Shown here piece after piece: positions 1 through 11,650 of a DNA stretch of 64,000 bases. The stretch spans positions 248,001 to 312,000 of the forward strand of contig JAGKQI010000081.1 in assembly GCA_018806915.1 (NCBI GenBank), written 5' to 3'. Source of the DNA: Phytophthora colocasiae (lineage: Eukaryota > Oomycota > Peronosporomycetes > Peronosporales > Peronosporaceae). The position numbers and the translations under genes are program-made. Position 1 is the first letter of the stretch; every line of letters begins with the position of its first letter. The notes under the pieces were generated by a model. It worked only from the letters and a program-made list of their open reading frames with translations, made no database searches and was not told the DNA's origin.

Positions 1-1546
1 AATCCGCATGGGACTCTTTCACACCACGTGATCGTGTATTCACTCGGTACTCGGCTAACGAGATGTCCTCCTTGGGTCCATACCGTCGCAGTAGGGCTTG
101 CTTCAAGTGCGTCCAGGTCCGTTCGGGATCACTCAGTCTTCGGTTAAAATCAACCCACCAGCTCGCAGCTTCCGCCATCAGCTTGTTCCCCAATATGAAG
201 TAGAGAGCATGGTCACTCCATTTCTCCACGTCCCGACTCACGAGCTCCTTGAAGTGCCAAGTCAATTCGGTCAGTCAAGTCGAGACCGAAGCTCCACTCG
301 TCGGCGTAAACGTCGGCAGCTCCAGGTCTTTCACGTTGCCTCGGCGTGTATGTTCACGACGTCGATCCCGTTGTTTATCTCGTCGTCCCGGGGAATATCG
401 CTGTTCTTGATACTGTCGTCGTCTCCGTCGTTCTCGTTGCTCTCGTCGTGGGCGTCGCTGTCGTACTGGTTCTCGTCGGTCCGAGTCACTGCTTGAGCTC
501 TCCGAGCTACTGCTTCGTCCGTGCGGTAATCCGTGTCCTCGGGGTCCTCGGCCGTCAGAATCATCACTACTACTGGAGGAGGACGGTGGATCATCCCCTC
601 CTGGTCGTTCACGACGCCGGTGTCCGACACGTTGTCTCTGTGGTGTTCCTGGTCGACCTTGAGACCTTCCTCTTCTTTCTCGTTCTGGAGACCGTCGCCG
701 ACCTACACTGGGTTCTCGTTCGTCGTTTTCTCTTCGAAGACCTTTGTTGGTACCGACCTCGCGGCCCTCTTACTTCACGACTATTGTCCCGCTCAGCTCG
801 TAGCTGTTCACGTGGTACATCTTCATTACGACGCAGTCTCAACTGTCGGACTTCTTCTCGAAGTTCTTGAAGTTCCGCAGCCATAGCATCCGTAGCCGCA
901 GGTACCCGTGGTTCTGGTGCATCTCCATCAAGGTTTTGGTCCCCAAGTGGCTCTGGTTCTACAACTCGTCCAAGTACTCCTTCGTTCACTTCATCGGCTC
1001 GTTCCACGTCATGTTGCTCGTCACGCGGTTGTTTCAAGTGCTGTTCTCTGGCAGCAGAGCGTCGTAGCTGTCGCTCGTTGCCTGGTGCTTCTTCCAGAGG
1101 TACGACCCGAACTCGATTGCTTTCACCGGGCTTTTCTGATTGGCCAAGGACAGCGTCGACTAGGTCCTTGCCGCTCTGGAATTCCTGCTCTTCCCCGTTG
1201 GCTGCTCTTGTGAGGAATCGCTCAGCGTTCTCCCATTCTCTGCGTGCTTGACTCCTCGTCAATACCCTGGGTACGCTGGCTTCTCTCGCTGACGGAGCTC
1301 GCTTATCTTCATACTCGTCAGGGCTGATCGTGGCTTCGTCGCTGCTACTTCGCGCCACCCCTGCTACCTCATCATTCATTGTTCGACGACTCTGAGAGCT
1401 TCCTCGCCTCGTACTTCTCGATCGTGTCGAAGCCTGCTTCCTCGTAGATCTCTTTCGAGCCGTTTCTCTCGTTTCGTTCATCATTACCCGCGTTGAATTC
1501 CGTCGGCGCCGTGGTTGCAGTGAGACAAGCCCCTGTATGACCACCA
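1..1546 (-). pseudogene. Ty3/Gypsy gag, 5' part, broken and running off the window
   Basis: Reading from the LTR towards position 1 there is a gag-like polyprotein. The first part (frame at 1547-609) is very Arg/Glu/Ser-rich with a probable coiled-coil stretch (AAELQELREEVRQLRLRR). A second acidic frame covers about 630-331. Between about 325 and 1 comes a recognisable retrotransposon gag core with Trp/His landmarks: LTWHFKELV, EKWSDHALYFI, AASWWVDFNRRLSD, TWTHLKQALLRRYG. The three parts lie in different frames and the core has an in-frame TGA near 273, so the gene is broken. Protease, RT and integrase would lie beyond the left edge. Family assignment rests on the gag core pattern and the adjoining LTR and primer site. 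Confidence 0.7.
1534..1546 (-). other. Primer binding site of the Gypsy element
   Basis: Directly inside the LTR the minus strand reads TGGTGGTCATACA. It starts with the TGG complementary to a tRNA 3' CCA end. The position is right for a minus-strand primer site, but the priming tRNA was not identified. Confidence 0.5.
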
Positions 1547-2367
1547 TGTAATGGGTTTAGTCTCACTGCCCACCAGTGGGTCGAATAGCTGGTGCTGCGC
1601 CGGGTGGAATATCCAAGGATCGGGTGCTAAAGAGCACACTTCAACTTCACACGCTCCTGTTGGCTCGGTTCACCGCGCCGGTTTGTTCGATGCTGCAGCA
1701 CGAACGCACCTATTTATATTAAAAGCCTAATAGACTTCTACTTTCGTCTTTCGTTCCTTCGTTCCTTCGTTCCTTCGTTCCTTCGTTCCTTCGTAGACGT
1801 CGGTCCTCGTTGGTCCTCCTGCACTCACGACAGTACTAACTGCTCGTCCTCCAAGTCCCGCGACTTACGCTACCCGGCCGTACCAGGTGAGTCGTCTTCT
1901 CCGACCCTCGACTGGCTGCCACGTTCGTCACCGCTTGGAAACCCGATAGTCCTCCTCTCGCTTGTACACCAAGTTCCTCCTTAAACCGCCGCCCTTCGTT
2001 CCTCTCGTACAACCACTCGGTTGCTTTGACGCCACTTCGTGTCTACGAAGTGCGCCTTACTCGTCGTTTCTCGGGGTGCTCTCCAGCCGTCCGATTTGCA
2101 AGCAAGCTTCGGGCTCATCGTGCCTTCCGTCTGTCTCCTCATAGTGCACGTCCAGCATAGATCTCACTTCGCGTGACTCGTGCCGTCAACCAATACGGTC
2201 TCTCCTATTGGCACTTCCATCGCAGTCAGTGTCACTTCTGTAGGCGGCTTCAAGCACGATCGTGGGTCTAACCCAGATCCAGGTTGAAGTTCTCGCCGAT
2301 CCACTTCCAACAGTCGCTGAGCTGCCCGTTCACAACTTTGGCCCACTTCGGGGTCCAACCTGTTACA
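1547..2367 (-). repeat. Gypsy 5' LTR
   Basis: On the minus strand the block begins TGTAACAGG at 2367 and ends CATTACA at 1547, giving inverted TGTAA/TTACA termini and an 821 bp LTR. The outer edge is supported independently: homology of the flanking gene A to its inverted copy E begins at position 2368. The first five flanking bases, GGATC, are the candidate target duplication; the other copy is outside the window. No gene is seen inside. Confidence 0.7.
1751..1793 (+). repeat. 8-bp tandem repeat (tcgttcct)n
   Basis: About 5.4 perfect copies of TCGTTCCT inside the Gypsy LTR, a likely slippage-prone microsatellite. Confidence 0.9.
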
Positions 2368-4227
2368 GGATCAATGTGTTTCACAAGGCTCTCGTTTCGG
2401 CAAACACTACTATTGGTAACGAGGGAGTTTTAGCGTGCTGGTGGATACAAATCCACTCATTTCGAATCCGTCACTGCCAGAGTCAAGTTCTACTGATGGT
2501 CTTGGCTGCGATTCTCATCTAATCTCGTTCCCGCCTTTTGTGCTAACACATACCATGGACGCGAATTGGAAAGGATACTGTCGAGATGTTTTGAGGAGAT
2601 CGAGTTCGAGCAGAGAGGAAGAAAAGAAAGAAGACAGTGAATCAGTCGTCAATGAAGAAGCAGAAGTGTCCATGGAAGATCAAGTTGCTGTGTACAAGCG
2701 TCTGGTGACCAGAAGAAAGAGAAGAAAAGCTTTCGACGCGTTGATGCGCATGGGACGCCCAATGTGGCACAACATTTACTCAAATTGGACGCTTATGGAT
2801 CCGATAACTATCGCTGCCTGCGAACTGATGATGGGGTTAAACCTCATAAACAGCGTACGAACCATTTTCACAGAGGAAGCAATGTATGGAGTTGCATCCG
2901 TGTTATGTCGAATTGGTGTGCGTCCACGCTGGACGTCTGGGTCGATGTTCGCCCCTCGGATTGTTACCAATTTCATGGCGACTCTGTCCTCTATCAATTC
3001 CGATAGAGACTGCTACGTGTGCAAGTACGTGTCGGATCCGATACTGACTGCTGGAGCGATGCGTGTGTGGCATGAGCGGAATAATGGTCTTTCCACTTAT
3101 ATCCTTCCCCAGCTAGAACAGTTGATGGCAGATGAACTCCTGGACATTGGCGACTCTGGACAAGTAGTGGCTACCATTGTGATGCTGCTCGCCATGGACG
3201 CGTATGTAGTATCCGTTGATCGCTTTGGGAGGGCCGATTACTACCAGATCGTCAAATTCGTTCGAGTGAAGAAGTTTCTGGAGGTTTTCAACGTTATAGA
3301 GATGCAAATATCGTACAATGGTGTGTTCAACGAGGAGAAGAGGCCAGTGGTTAACGAATGGATGTCGAAGTGGAAGAAGTGGCGCATGGGGTTCTCCCAC
3401 TTCATGCAGTTATCACTGGAGCCGAACGAAGACACGTTATGGTATTTGTTGGGACGTCGGGCGGCCGGTATTTTCCCACGTGGAGACGATGGAGCGGATC
3501 TCGTAATTCCCATGTTTACGAAAGATTCATCGGGGGAAAGCAGGGTGTCGATGATGTTGATTTTTGTGGAGACTCAGAGCGAGGAGATGGTTGTGGAGGA
3601 GCTACCCAGACACAAGTTTCATCAGGATAACACTCTGTGCCAGATTCCTGTTCACGACATCATTAATATATCTACTTGAATGTTGGAAATGCAGTAAAGG
3701 ACAGCTTCCGGTTCATACGTGCTGAAATTTTGGATAATTCTCTCTCGAAATCGACTGAAAGCAACGAAGTTTCGCTTGACAAGTCAGAAGTTGAAGACGA
3801 TTCAGAGCAACAGGAGAAAACTGTTCGGAACAATGTGGAGATGAACGACGTGATGTTCTCTTTGTGTTTCGGATCAGTGTGTCGAGGAACCTTCTCCTTT
3901 TTACGCAAGGAAGTGGCTGAGAGATTGAGAAATATTGCAAGCTATGACCCAACAAACCTCATGGCGCTTGTCGACTTTAACCTGAAACGCTATCAAGATG
4001 AACAAGAACGGGGGAAAAGAGCGTCCAGAGCAAATTTGACGGAATTAATGCCCTGCAAGACGTTAAGGAAGCCTGTCTCCAGTGTCCTCGCGCACGGAAC
4101 CAGAATTGAGAAGACTGGAAAATATCTGAAACGAGGGCGTGATGACCAAGGGGATCCACAGACCGATCCCGCCCCCAAGCGTAGGATGATGGCTTTCGAG
4201 ATTTACATGGTGCACCAGAACCCGTAG
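2368..4227 (+). pseudogene. NTPase/nuclease-like family copy A, 5'-truncated
   Basis: Member of the local multicopy family (compare copy F at 50375). The Gypsy LTR has removed everything before the segment NRINVFHKAL, so Walker A and B are absent. A frame break near 2425 separates this start from the main frame (2435-3679), and a TA expansion near 3671 shifts the frame again into 3676-4227. The main frame has the family landmarks FPPFVLTHTMDANW, RMGRPMW, EPNEDTLWYLLGRRAAGIFP and GADLVIPMF, followed by LIFVET where other copies have a Q/F-x-K nuclease-type motif. The C-terminus is basic (PAPKRRM), perhaps a nuclear signal. Both frame breaks also occur in inverted copy E, so they predate the duplication. 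Relation to CRN C-terminal domains is inferred from motif order. Confidence 0.75.
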
Positions 4228-4990
4228 GAAGACCCGTGGTAGCATGGCATTCGTTTGTGCTTATTTTCTTTGAAATACAGAACTGTCGTTTATAATCCCA
4301 ATTCCAGTACGCAGCTCCGGTGTTACGGTGCAGAATCAACTTCAAAAGGCAGCCAGTTTTCAACAGGGGAACGTGATGTGAACTCCCAGCTATTTACTCG
4401 CAACAAAAGACAACTCGCTGTTTGTGCTCGTGACAGGAGATACTTCGCTAGACTTATAGTATCAAATATCGAGTAGGCGATTGTTACTTGCATCATGTAG
4501 TAGGTCTATTGACGTGGCTGGGTATGCTTTCTGGTTGTGTGTTTACCTACCTGTACCCAATACAGTGCAGACACTTCGTCCACGTTGCGGTGGTATTTGT
4601 GTTGTTGCTGGTTGCGAGGCATTGGGAAGTAAATTGAGGTTTAGCAAAAGTCTACGAGCGATTCTAGACTACCCAGACTCTGTCGAACCTTGGGCCTCAT
4701 ACGGGACTTGTATATAACTAGCGCGTCTCCAAGAAAGAACATTGAGTCTTGATGACTGTCGAAGCACCAGATTCGCTGTTCTTTATGTGCCGCCTAGCAG
4801 CTCCGAGCGGACGGAGGTATTCGTTGATATGAAATAGATTGGTTTGTTTGCCGAAAGCTGATCAGCTTGCCAGAACAGCTCTTACACTTAAGGTGAATAG
4901 CTTTGCCGGGGGCGCTTGGCACCTTTCGGTTCGTTTTGTTTGCCGTCGAGGCCTCGGTTTTTCAATATAACTTGGGACCGCGTGGCAGCT
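2368..4990 (+). repeat. Left arm of a ~2.6 kb inverted segmental duplication
   Basis: Near-identical in inverted orientation to about 56140-58765. It covers pseudogene A, its 3' flank (4228-4887) and the end of fragment B. A 78-codon frame at 4481-4717 recurs unchanged at 56663-56427. The non-coding part 4228-4887 holds nothing else recognisable. Confidence 0.85.
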
Positions 4991-5796
4991 TTCCTGACGA
5001 CTTTTCTGTCGACACCAGGCGTGTGCAGCTTGATTATAGGCTTCTTCAGAATATCATTTGACAAGAGGCTAGACAGAGTAACCTGAGGAGTGCCAGTCCT
5101 CTTTTCCAAAGTCATTCTATCTTCCTCCGAACGGTAAGTCAGATCGCCATGAACATATTCACTGAATTCCCACTTATCCTCCACTATAGTTGCCAGTCTC
5201 AGCGCCACTTTCTTTTTCAGGAATGGATACGCAGCACGAAAAACCGATCGAAAACACAGCGTGAAAACCGGCGGTGGCTGCGCTAGGTCATTCCTAGTGT
5301 TTACATCCACCTGATGTGCATTTTCCTGGTTGGTCGATTCACCATCGTCATCACTAGTGTCGGCTACGGTGTCGTTAGATGAAGATGCTTTGGGATTCCC
5401 GTCACCAGTTTCACTCGACAAAGCTAGATTGTCCCCCAACGCTGTGGCGTAAATGAAGCGGAAGTGTCTTGTGTCTTCGTCTCCAACATTCATGTAAATT
5501 CGAATGAAATCCTGCATAGGTTTGTGGCTTAACGGATTTACGCCAGGCACCTTTTTCTTCTTCGTCCTCGTCGTTCCTGTCGCTGGCTTCGTCTCGGCCG
5601 TCTCGGCCGTCTCGATACAGTCTCCAAATACAAACACTGGCGTGAACTTCTTCGTCGCTGCAGGGACAAACTCATCGTCATTGCGGCGATTTTTCACTTG
5701 AACGAGAATGAAAGAGACCTGTTCCTGATCCTCCTCACCCGAGTCAGTCTGCGACCTCTTTTTGAAAATGGGGATGATCAGGTCTGCTCCATACCC
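4888..5796 (-). pseudogene. NTPase/nuclease-like family fragment B (C-terminal third)
   Basis: A 269-codon minus frame plus about 95 bp upstream matches the C-terminal part of copies C and D. It starts at the nuclease-like core (VSFILVQVKNRRND), followed by an ETAETAET repeat, a basic KKKK patch, a long acidic Ser/Asp linker, the block PPVFTLCFRSVFRAAYPFLK and a basic tail. The match to D stops abruptly after the codons for GADL near 5796, where the tyrosine-recombinase element begins. The N-terminal two-thirds is not found beyond that element, so this is a truncated remnant, not a gene merely split by an insertion. Confidence 0.75.
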
Positions 5797-7767
5797 ATTC
5801 TACGCCAAGGTTACGGCACTCACGTCCGACATTGCGACCATTAGGTCAATCGGTTCGGACGAACCGGTCACGTGCAACCTCGACGTCGCAATTGCTCGTT
5901 TGCTCACGGTGTCAAAGGTAGAAGCAACAAGAACCCAGCGGCGCCTTCTTCTCCGCCAAGCGGCTTGGACTGAATCCGCTAATCGGTTCTGGCATGGCCA
6001 AGTGGTTGGTGTGGATGGTCGCTTAGCCCAACTGCAACTGGAAGACAGGATTGTCCTTGTTGAGCCCTCGTGCCTAACGCCGGTGGCGCCGGTCGTGGCT
6101 CTGCTTCTATTACGGGTCCCGTTTCACGCCTCCATGACGCGTGACGGGCTCATCGATATGCAAACCTCAATTCTCGGGCGTATCCTGGACGGCACCGCCA
6201 GGGCACCAGCCTCCAATGCGATACCATCGATTCTGGATGGGTTTGTAGCGCCGATGGACATGCCCGATGGCCATTCCGATCGGCAGTGGATCGACCCGCG
6301 CACGGGCAGACAGTGCCGTTTCCGACTTCAACACGTCGTGGACTATGCGTTTGTTGTGGATGGCAACCAGTCAGCCCCTCCATCTCTCCGTTTGTCCATT
6401 GGCCCCTCGTTCTGTCAGGAGCCCCGCCAGCTCGAACGAGAACCAGCGCCCGAAGTTGGTAAAACTCGCGAATTGGTATCTTCAAGCAACATGGCACCAG
6501 CAGAACAAGCCGACAGCATCATCTCCTTGTTCGCTCAAGAGGAGCCCGCCAGCCCGGTACAGGCTGACCATTTCCCAGAACGCGCTGTCCGACGCGACCG
6601 CCGACGAGTAATCACCACCTCCAGTAGCCCCGTTCGGAGTACGGCTGAACACAACGCTGTGCCTGTTGCACCTGCCGGTGGTTCTACTCTAACCCAGTCA
6701 AGCACTTCTACGACCTCTGTCGACGCTCGAATCATGGAGCAGCTCATCAACCAGAGCTACTCGCTCGATTTGCTCAAGTTATCTCGGCCGCAAGAAACCC
6801 ACGTACAGGACCTACTATGTCGGAGTCAGAGTCGGTTCGCCGGCAATCAAAATACTCATTCGCGCCGTCGGCAGTCCAGATGGCTGTCCACGAAGGCATC
6901 ACAGCTCCAGAACATCGAGGTAAGGCTCCCTCTGTCTTTGTTGAAACTGTTGTCTATGCAGCTGCTGTGCGGTTCCAGCCACACCCGGGAATCATCATCC
7001 GGCTGTACGATTTTCAATTCGGGATGTTTGGATTATCAATCATGCACTTTGTACCTTTCGGTGTCTACCAGCGCATGTCATGGCTCAACGCAGGAGGCGT
7101 AAACATGCAAAACTTTTCTGCTGGAGTCACTGCTCCGAGGCCGACAGCAGCCTCGTCAATGGGTGATCTGGTCGACGCAGCACGAATGCTTTGCCGCTAC
7201 GGACATGAGTTCTTTGCGCAACCGGTCCGAGATGTTCTTGAATCACTGCTTGACTTTGTTCAGCAACTCGATGGATGGCACTCCTGGATGACTACCGACC
7301 TTCCGCATCTGGTGTTTTGGATAAACTCGGTACTAGAACAATTTCGCTCTCTCGTCCACTCCAGTGATGGAAATGTGTATGCGTCAAGTCTCCAGTCAAT
7401 AGCTCGTCTTTCCCTTAACGATGGTGAGCTGCAAAATGTGATGCACGCACTGTCTCGCCGTTCAACCCATGAAGTCCAACGCCAACGTCCGCAGCAGCTT
7501 CGTCCATCTCAATCTTCGTCGTCTCACGAACGCAGCATCCAACGGCAACCTCCTATTCCTCCTGCTATTTTCGACTTGATTCCGACGCACAATGGGCTTC
7601 CCGTGTGCCTCCGCTACTTGTCCGCAATGGGCTGTCCATCCGGTGCGTCTAACCGCTGTGTCTATGGGCCCCGTGCTCACGCCGCTCCTAACAATCTGGA
7701 CGCTCGCGTAAAGGGGCACATCATTCAGCGTATGGGCGGCCTCAGTGAGCGGTTCTCGCATCTTTGA
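5797..7767 (+). pseudogene. Gag-like protein of element 1
   Basis: Two overlapping frames (to 7102 and from 6817) make one protein interrupted by a frameshift near 6830. The first half has no recognisable domain. The second has the block HPGIIIRLYDFQFGMFGLSIMHF, shared with the gag-like ORFs of the other two elements (compare HPAIITRVFDFQFGVRGLSIMHF). Near the C-terminus is a Cys/His cluster, CLRYLSAMGC followed by C and H, resembling a CCCH-type finger, then a conserved GGLSERF end. The same three landmarks appear in order in all three elements, which supports a structural, RNA-binding Gag-like role. Confidence 0.65.
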
Positions 7768-7947
7768 AGGTGCCCCAGCAGCTCTCGTCTCGAGCTGCTT
7801 GGGCATACCGTCGACCTGGAGAGCATTAACACACTCTCAGGACCACCATCTGAGCCACCACCACGTCCACCACCGACTCAGCAAGTTCGACGAGCTCTCC
7901 CTCCGTGTGGCTTCTCTCTGCGTCATGCTGCTCGTATCCGAGCCTGC

Positions 7948-9795
7948 TTGTCGATGCAGCTCGGAGCGCAGCTACGAACCCAAGTGGAAGCGTGGCATCG
8001 GTCTTTAGGTATTTCAACTACCAATCCAGGCAAATTTTGCGATGAGGTTGGCATTGTTGAGCAAAATGCGGTTACCAGCTACGCGATTAGACACAGGCTA
8101 TCTCTAGCCGACGTTGTCCGAGAGCGCCGTGGCGAAGTGGGCGAAGATACCAGACCCAACAAGGGCCTCGACCCCAATCGGCTAGAACTCGTGCTCCGCG
8201 GCTACCAGCATGCTGATCTACTCGTCAAGATCGCGCGCCACGGGATCCTTCCGTCCTCGAAGAAGGACCCCCCTCCTCAGCAGAAGCCCCCGAAGAATCA
8301 CAACTCCGCCCGACTGTTTCACTCGCACTTCTGCGAAGTATTCGCCGAGGACAAGCCAACGGGACTTATCTGGTTGTCGGCTTATCACTTCTTCACCAGT
8401 GGAAAAGCATCAATTGTAGCCCGTTCGGTGCTGTGGAGAAGAACGGTGTAGATCCCCACGTCGAAGTTCGTCCGATACATGATCTTTCCTTTCCTGACAC
8501 AGTCTCTACAAATGCGTACTTGGATGTGGGTTGCCTCCCTGAAATTGAGTTTTTATGCGTGGTAGCGATTGCTAGACGGATCGAGTGGCTATCTACAACT
8601 TATCCAGAAGTTGTGATCAAAATCTTAAAAGGCGATGTCAAGTCCGCATTTCGGCACCTCATGATGCACGCTGATCACGTGCGATGGATGGGTGCCACCT
8701 TCCCTGATGACGACGTACTGGTGGTCGACTTGGCGGCTCCGTTTGGTTGGTCCGGTTCTCCAGCCTTTTACAGTGCGTTCGGACGAGCAATAACCTGGTT
8801 GGTAAGAACCAATTCCCCATCCTCTGTATCCGAGAGTGCTGACGATGAGCTGTTTTTCGGCTTTGAGTGGGTGGATGATCACATCATGGTCGAACCAGAC
8901 ATAGATGACCGCCTAGAGCTCGCCGAGGCGACACTGCGGCTCAGTATGCTGGCCGTCCTCGGACCCAACAGTATCAACGACGAAAAATTTTCCGAGTAGT
9001 CAACTGAATTACAAGCTCTCGGACTTATTTGGAACACTCACGATCGCACCGTATCAATGCCGACCGAAAAGATTCACAAGTGTCTCAATCGCGTCTCAGT
9101 ACTGTTAGAAGCCAACCGATCAAGCAAGCAGCAGCTCCAACAGCTACTCGGCAGTTTACGCCACCTCACGACCTGTCTCCGTGCCGCAAAACCATTCTTT
9201 CAGCATCTCCAAGTTGTGTGCAATAGACTTCAACCGTTCCGGTTGGTGCGCTTATCGGAAGCCTCCCGACGTGATCTTCAGTGGTTCCAACATATTCTCT
9301 CGGATGGCCATCTCGAAAAATTGCCGCTTCGCTTCTTCGGAGATCTCCCCACACCGACAATAAATTTCTACATGGACGCCTCCAACTCTGGTCTCGCTGT
9401 CCTAAACCCGGCGCGCAACGAGTTCATACAGTTGCGCTTTGACGCGGAAGAGATACGCCTTATCGAAAATGCAGAGTCCACCGGTTTCAACATCAATGTG
9501 CGCGAGCATTTCTGTATGGCGCTTACCGCTTGGCGTTGGGGAGTCCGGTTTCTGCGTGATTTTGATTATCCACATGTCGTATGCTGGAGCGATAACGTGT
9601 CAGCAGTTTCATGGATCAACCGTCTCCACTCTCAAAACGACTTTGGTCAAGAACTTAACCGGGCCATTGGCCTCGCTGAAGCCGTATTTAAGTTTCGCAT
9701 GTCGGCGCGACATCTACCGGGTGTGATTAACAGCATGGCAGACTCTGGATCAAGAGTGTGGTCAGAACCTTACTCACATTTGTGGTCTTCATTGT
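7948..9795 (+). pseudogene. Reverse transcriptase-RNase H of element 1
   Basis: Three frames make one RT-RH. The N-terminal part is 7948-8451 with the RPNKGLDP block. The RT core is 8433-8999 with IHDLSFP, LKGDVKSAFRH, LAAPFGWSGSPA and the catalytic box WVDDH. The thumb and RNase H part runs from 9057, with KLLGSLRH-like QLLGSLRH, FYMDASNSGLAV, NVREHF, WSDNVSAVSW and MADSGSR. Lesions are a frameshift near 8440 and a TAG at about 8997. The catalytic aspartates are present. VDDH instead of the usual YxDD is typical of DIRS/Ngaro RTs. Confidence 0.75.
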
Positions 9796-9809
9796 CATCT
9801 TCGTGGCAC

Positions 9810-10956
9810 CAGGTGCAAGTGCCCGAGCATTGGAGGCGGATCTTCATGACATTCTCCGAGTCCTGCAATCCAACTCTTTGGCCAAGTCATCGCAGAAGCG
9901 GTATCGCTCATCATGGCAGCAGTGGCAGCGATGGTGCGCCGATATGGAGTACTGCCCATGGCTCCCCAACGACCCAGTTTATGCGTCACGCCAGCTCATC
10001 CTCTTCGCAGTATACTGCTACCGATATGGCAGCAAACCTACCACCGGAAGAGGTAACTCCCTACAGACCATCCAGTCCAAAATCAGCGCAGTTGCGTGGT
10101 ATCATCGATTGGAGTGCGGCTTCAATGTCGGCCTCCTCCCTCACCACGCCATGGCAATCCAAGGCATCCACTGTCTCCAGCCCTCCCCCCAGCCCAAGCA
10201 ACCTGTCACGGTCCCAATTCTCCGAACGCTCCACCGGCTACTCGATTTCAAGTCAGTCCATGACCGTGTCCTATGGGGGGCTACGGTCATGGGCTTCTTC
10301 TTTCTCCTGAGGCGCAGCGAGTATCTGAGGGACGGCAACACGGAATACTAATTCGCAATTCGTCGCACTGATGTTACCTTTTATGATCAAGATGGAAACA
10401 TGTGTTACGATAAGCGTAGCATTCGTCGAGTTGAGCTGAACTTTCGCGGTGGTAAAAATGATCAGGCCGGAATTGGAGTATCAAGATCCCTTGTACTACT
10501 TCATCTCTTTCATGGTGCTGTCCAGTTCGCACGCTGTGGTTTCTAGTCGAGCATCACCGCACAGTCAGCAATGATCCCAACGAATTGCTCTGCAAGGTAC
10601 AAAACGGCCAATTTCTTCAAGTACGAGACGTGAATGTGCGGATCAAGACAGCGGCCAACATCACTGGCCAAGACCCAAGTCGATTCTCCACACACTCGCT
10701 CAGGATTGGAGGAGCTACTGCTCTCTTTGCAGCAGGGGTCGACAGCCAAGCAATCAAGTTGTTTGGGCGCTGGTATTCATCAGCCTTTGAAAGATACATT
10801 CGCATCGACAATCGCATCACAGCTAGGATGGCAAGTCAAATGGTGCACTCGACACCCGAAGCTCATCCGCATCGACACCAAAGTGCGGGGCTGCCTCCTC
10901 GCCACACCCGTGCAGGAGGCGGTGTCAATACATCAAGCTTCATGGCCCACAACTGA
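9810..10956 (+). pseudogene. Tyrosine recombinase of element 1
   Basis: The core-binding half (LAKSSQKRYRSSWQQWQRWC) and first catalytic arginine (FFLLRRSEYL) lie in the frame ending at a stop near 10349. The C-terminal half resumes in the frame at 10585 with STHSLRIGGAT (His-x-x-Arg), GRWYSSAF and a following Tyr (ERYIRI). These are the expected R...HxxR...W...Y residues. A stop and at least one frameshift between 10349 and 10585 inactivate it. It overlaps the end of the RNase H frame, as in the other elements. Confidence 0.7.
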
Positions 10957-11650
10957 GTGAAATGAAACATTTTCTCCAGCATAGCAATGAGATTCTCGTC
11001 AAGAACCATTATATCTTCTGTTACTTGAGGAACGAACGTCAACACCACGTCGTTCGGGCGCCGAAGAAAGGAGCAGCGTCCAGCCGTATCAGCCACGCCA
11101 GGCCGCCGCATTAAGCGAAGAAGAATGCTGTTCGATCGCTTAATGCATCAATGTTTGCTTGAAAATAGACGTTTAATACTTTCAAACTACTAGCATCAAC
11201 GTTTGCTTGAAAATAGACAAGGATCATTGTAAAATAAACTCATTGAAGCGGCTTCAATGAGTTTTTTTTCAACGAAGCCTCATTGTTCACGTGGATGGTA
11301 GATCCCCGGTAGGGAGAAACTTAAGCGCAAGAAAGCCACCGTGCTTTTCATGTTAAGTGTCGTCACGCAGGGGATGCGGCCGGATATCTTCCGAAGATGC
11401 AGTTACTGGGAATCTTCTTTTGCGAGAGACTGGATGAATGTTGTTCGAACACACACGAGTTACCTATGCAGGAGGCCCAGTGAAGCACAAACGCAAGTTG
11501 TCCTCAAGCACCACCTTCGAGAAGCCAAAATTTCCAATGGCAGCGACCTACACCAGCAGACGTAAGCCTGTCGATGAAATGGGGCCCGCTCTTCTCCTCG
11601 TACTCACAAATATTCTTGTTATGCTGGTGTAGAACCTGGGGACAAACCCC
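10957..11650 (+). other. Non-coding junction between element 1 and copy C
   Basis: No convincing gene. It holds a short direct repeat (tttgcttgaaaatagac at about 11154 and 11201) and a palindrome with a T-run at 11237-11269. The stretch 11438-11632 is open but has no family resemblance; it may include the lost 5' part of copy C. Confidence 0.5.
11237..11269 (+). repeat. 13-bp perfect palindrome followed by T8
   Basis: AACTCATTGAAGC, one G, then its exact reverse complement, followed by a run of T. It looks like a terminator or pol III stop hairpin, or the terminal hairpin of element 1. Function unknown. Confidence 0.8.

Larger units (their letters stand above)
5797..11320 (+). mobile_element. 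Tyrosine-recombinase retroelement 1 (Ngaro/DIRS-like), 5'-truncated
   Basis: Gag-like, RT-RNase H and tyrosine-recombinase regions lie in that order on the plus strand, as in the two complete Ngaro elements of this window. No LTR, integrase or methylase domain is seen. The left edge falls directly in gag coding sequence, so the 5' repeat is missing. The right edge is uncertain. It probably lies in 10960-11320, where a short direct repeat (about 23 bp at 11148 and 11195) and a palindrome occur, but the expected split repeats cannot be recognised. Confidence 0.65.

Noticed and set aside
98..886. Plus-strand frames of 100-170 codons at 98-496, 346-870 and 533-886
   Set aside because: They are antisense to the Gypsy gag remnant and have the skewed Val/Leu/Ser content expected of the complement of an Arg/Glu-rich frame.
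5762..5796. ATG at 5762 as the real start of the element 1 gag
   Set aside because: These codons belong to the antisense of fragment B; the frame only becomes gag after the junction at about 5797.
9840..10310. RNase H frame continuing to 10310 as a long C-terminal domain
   Set aside because: The conserved recombinase frame overlaps it in another phase, so this part is a shadow tail.
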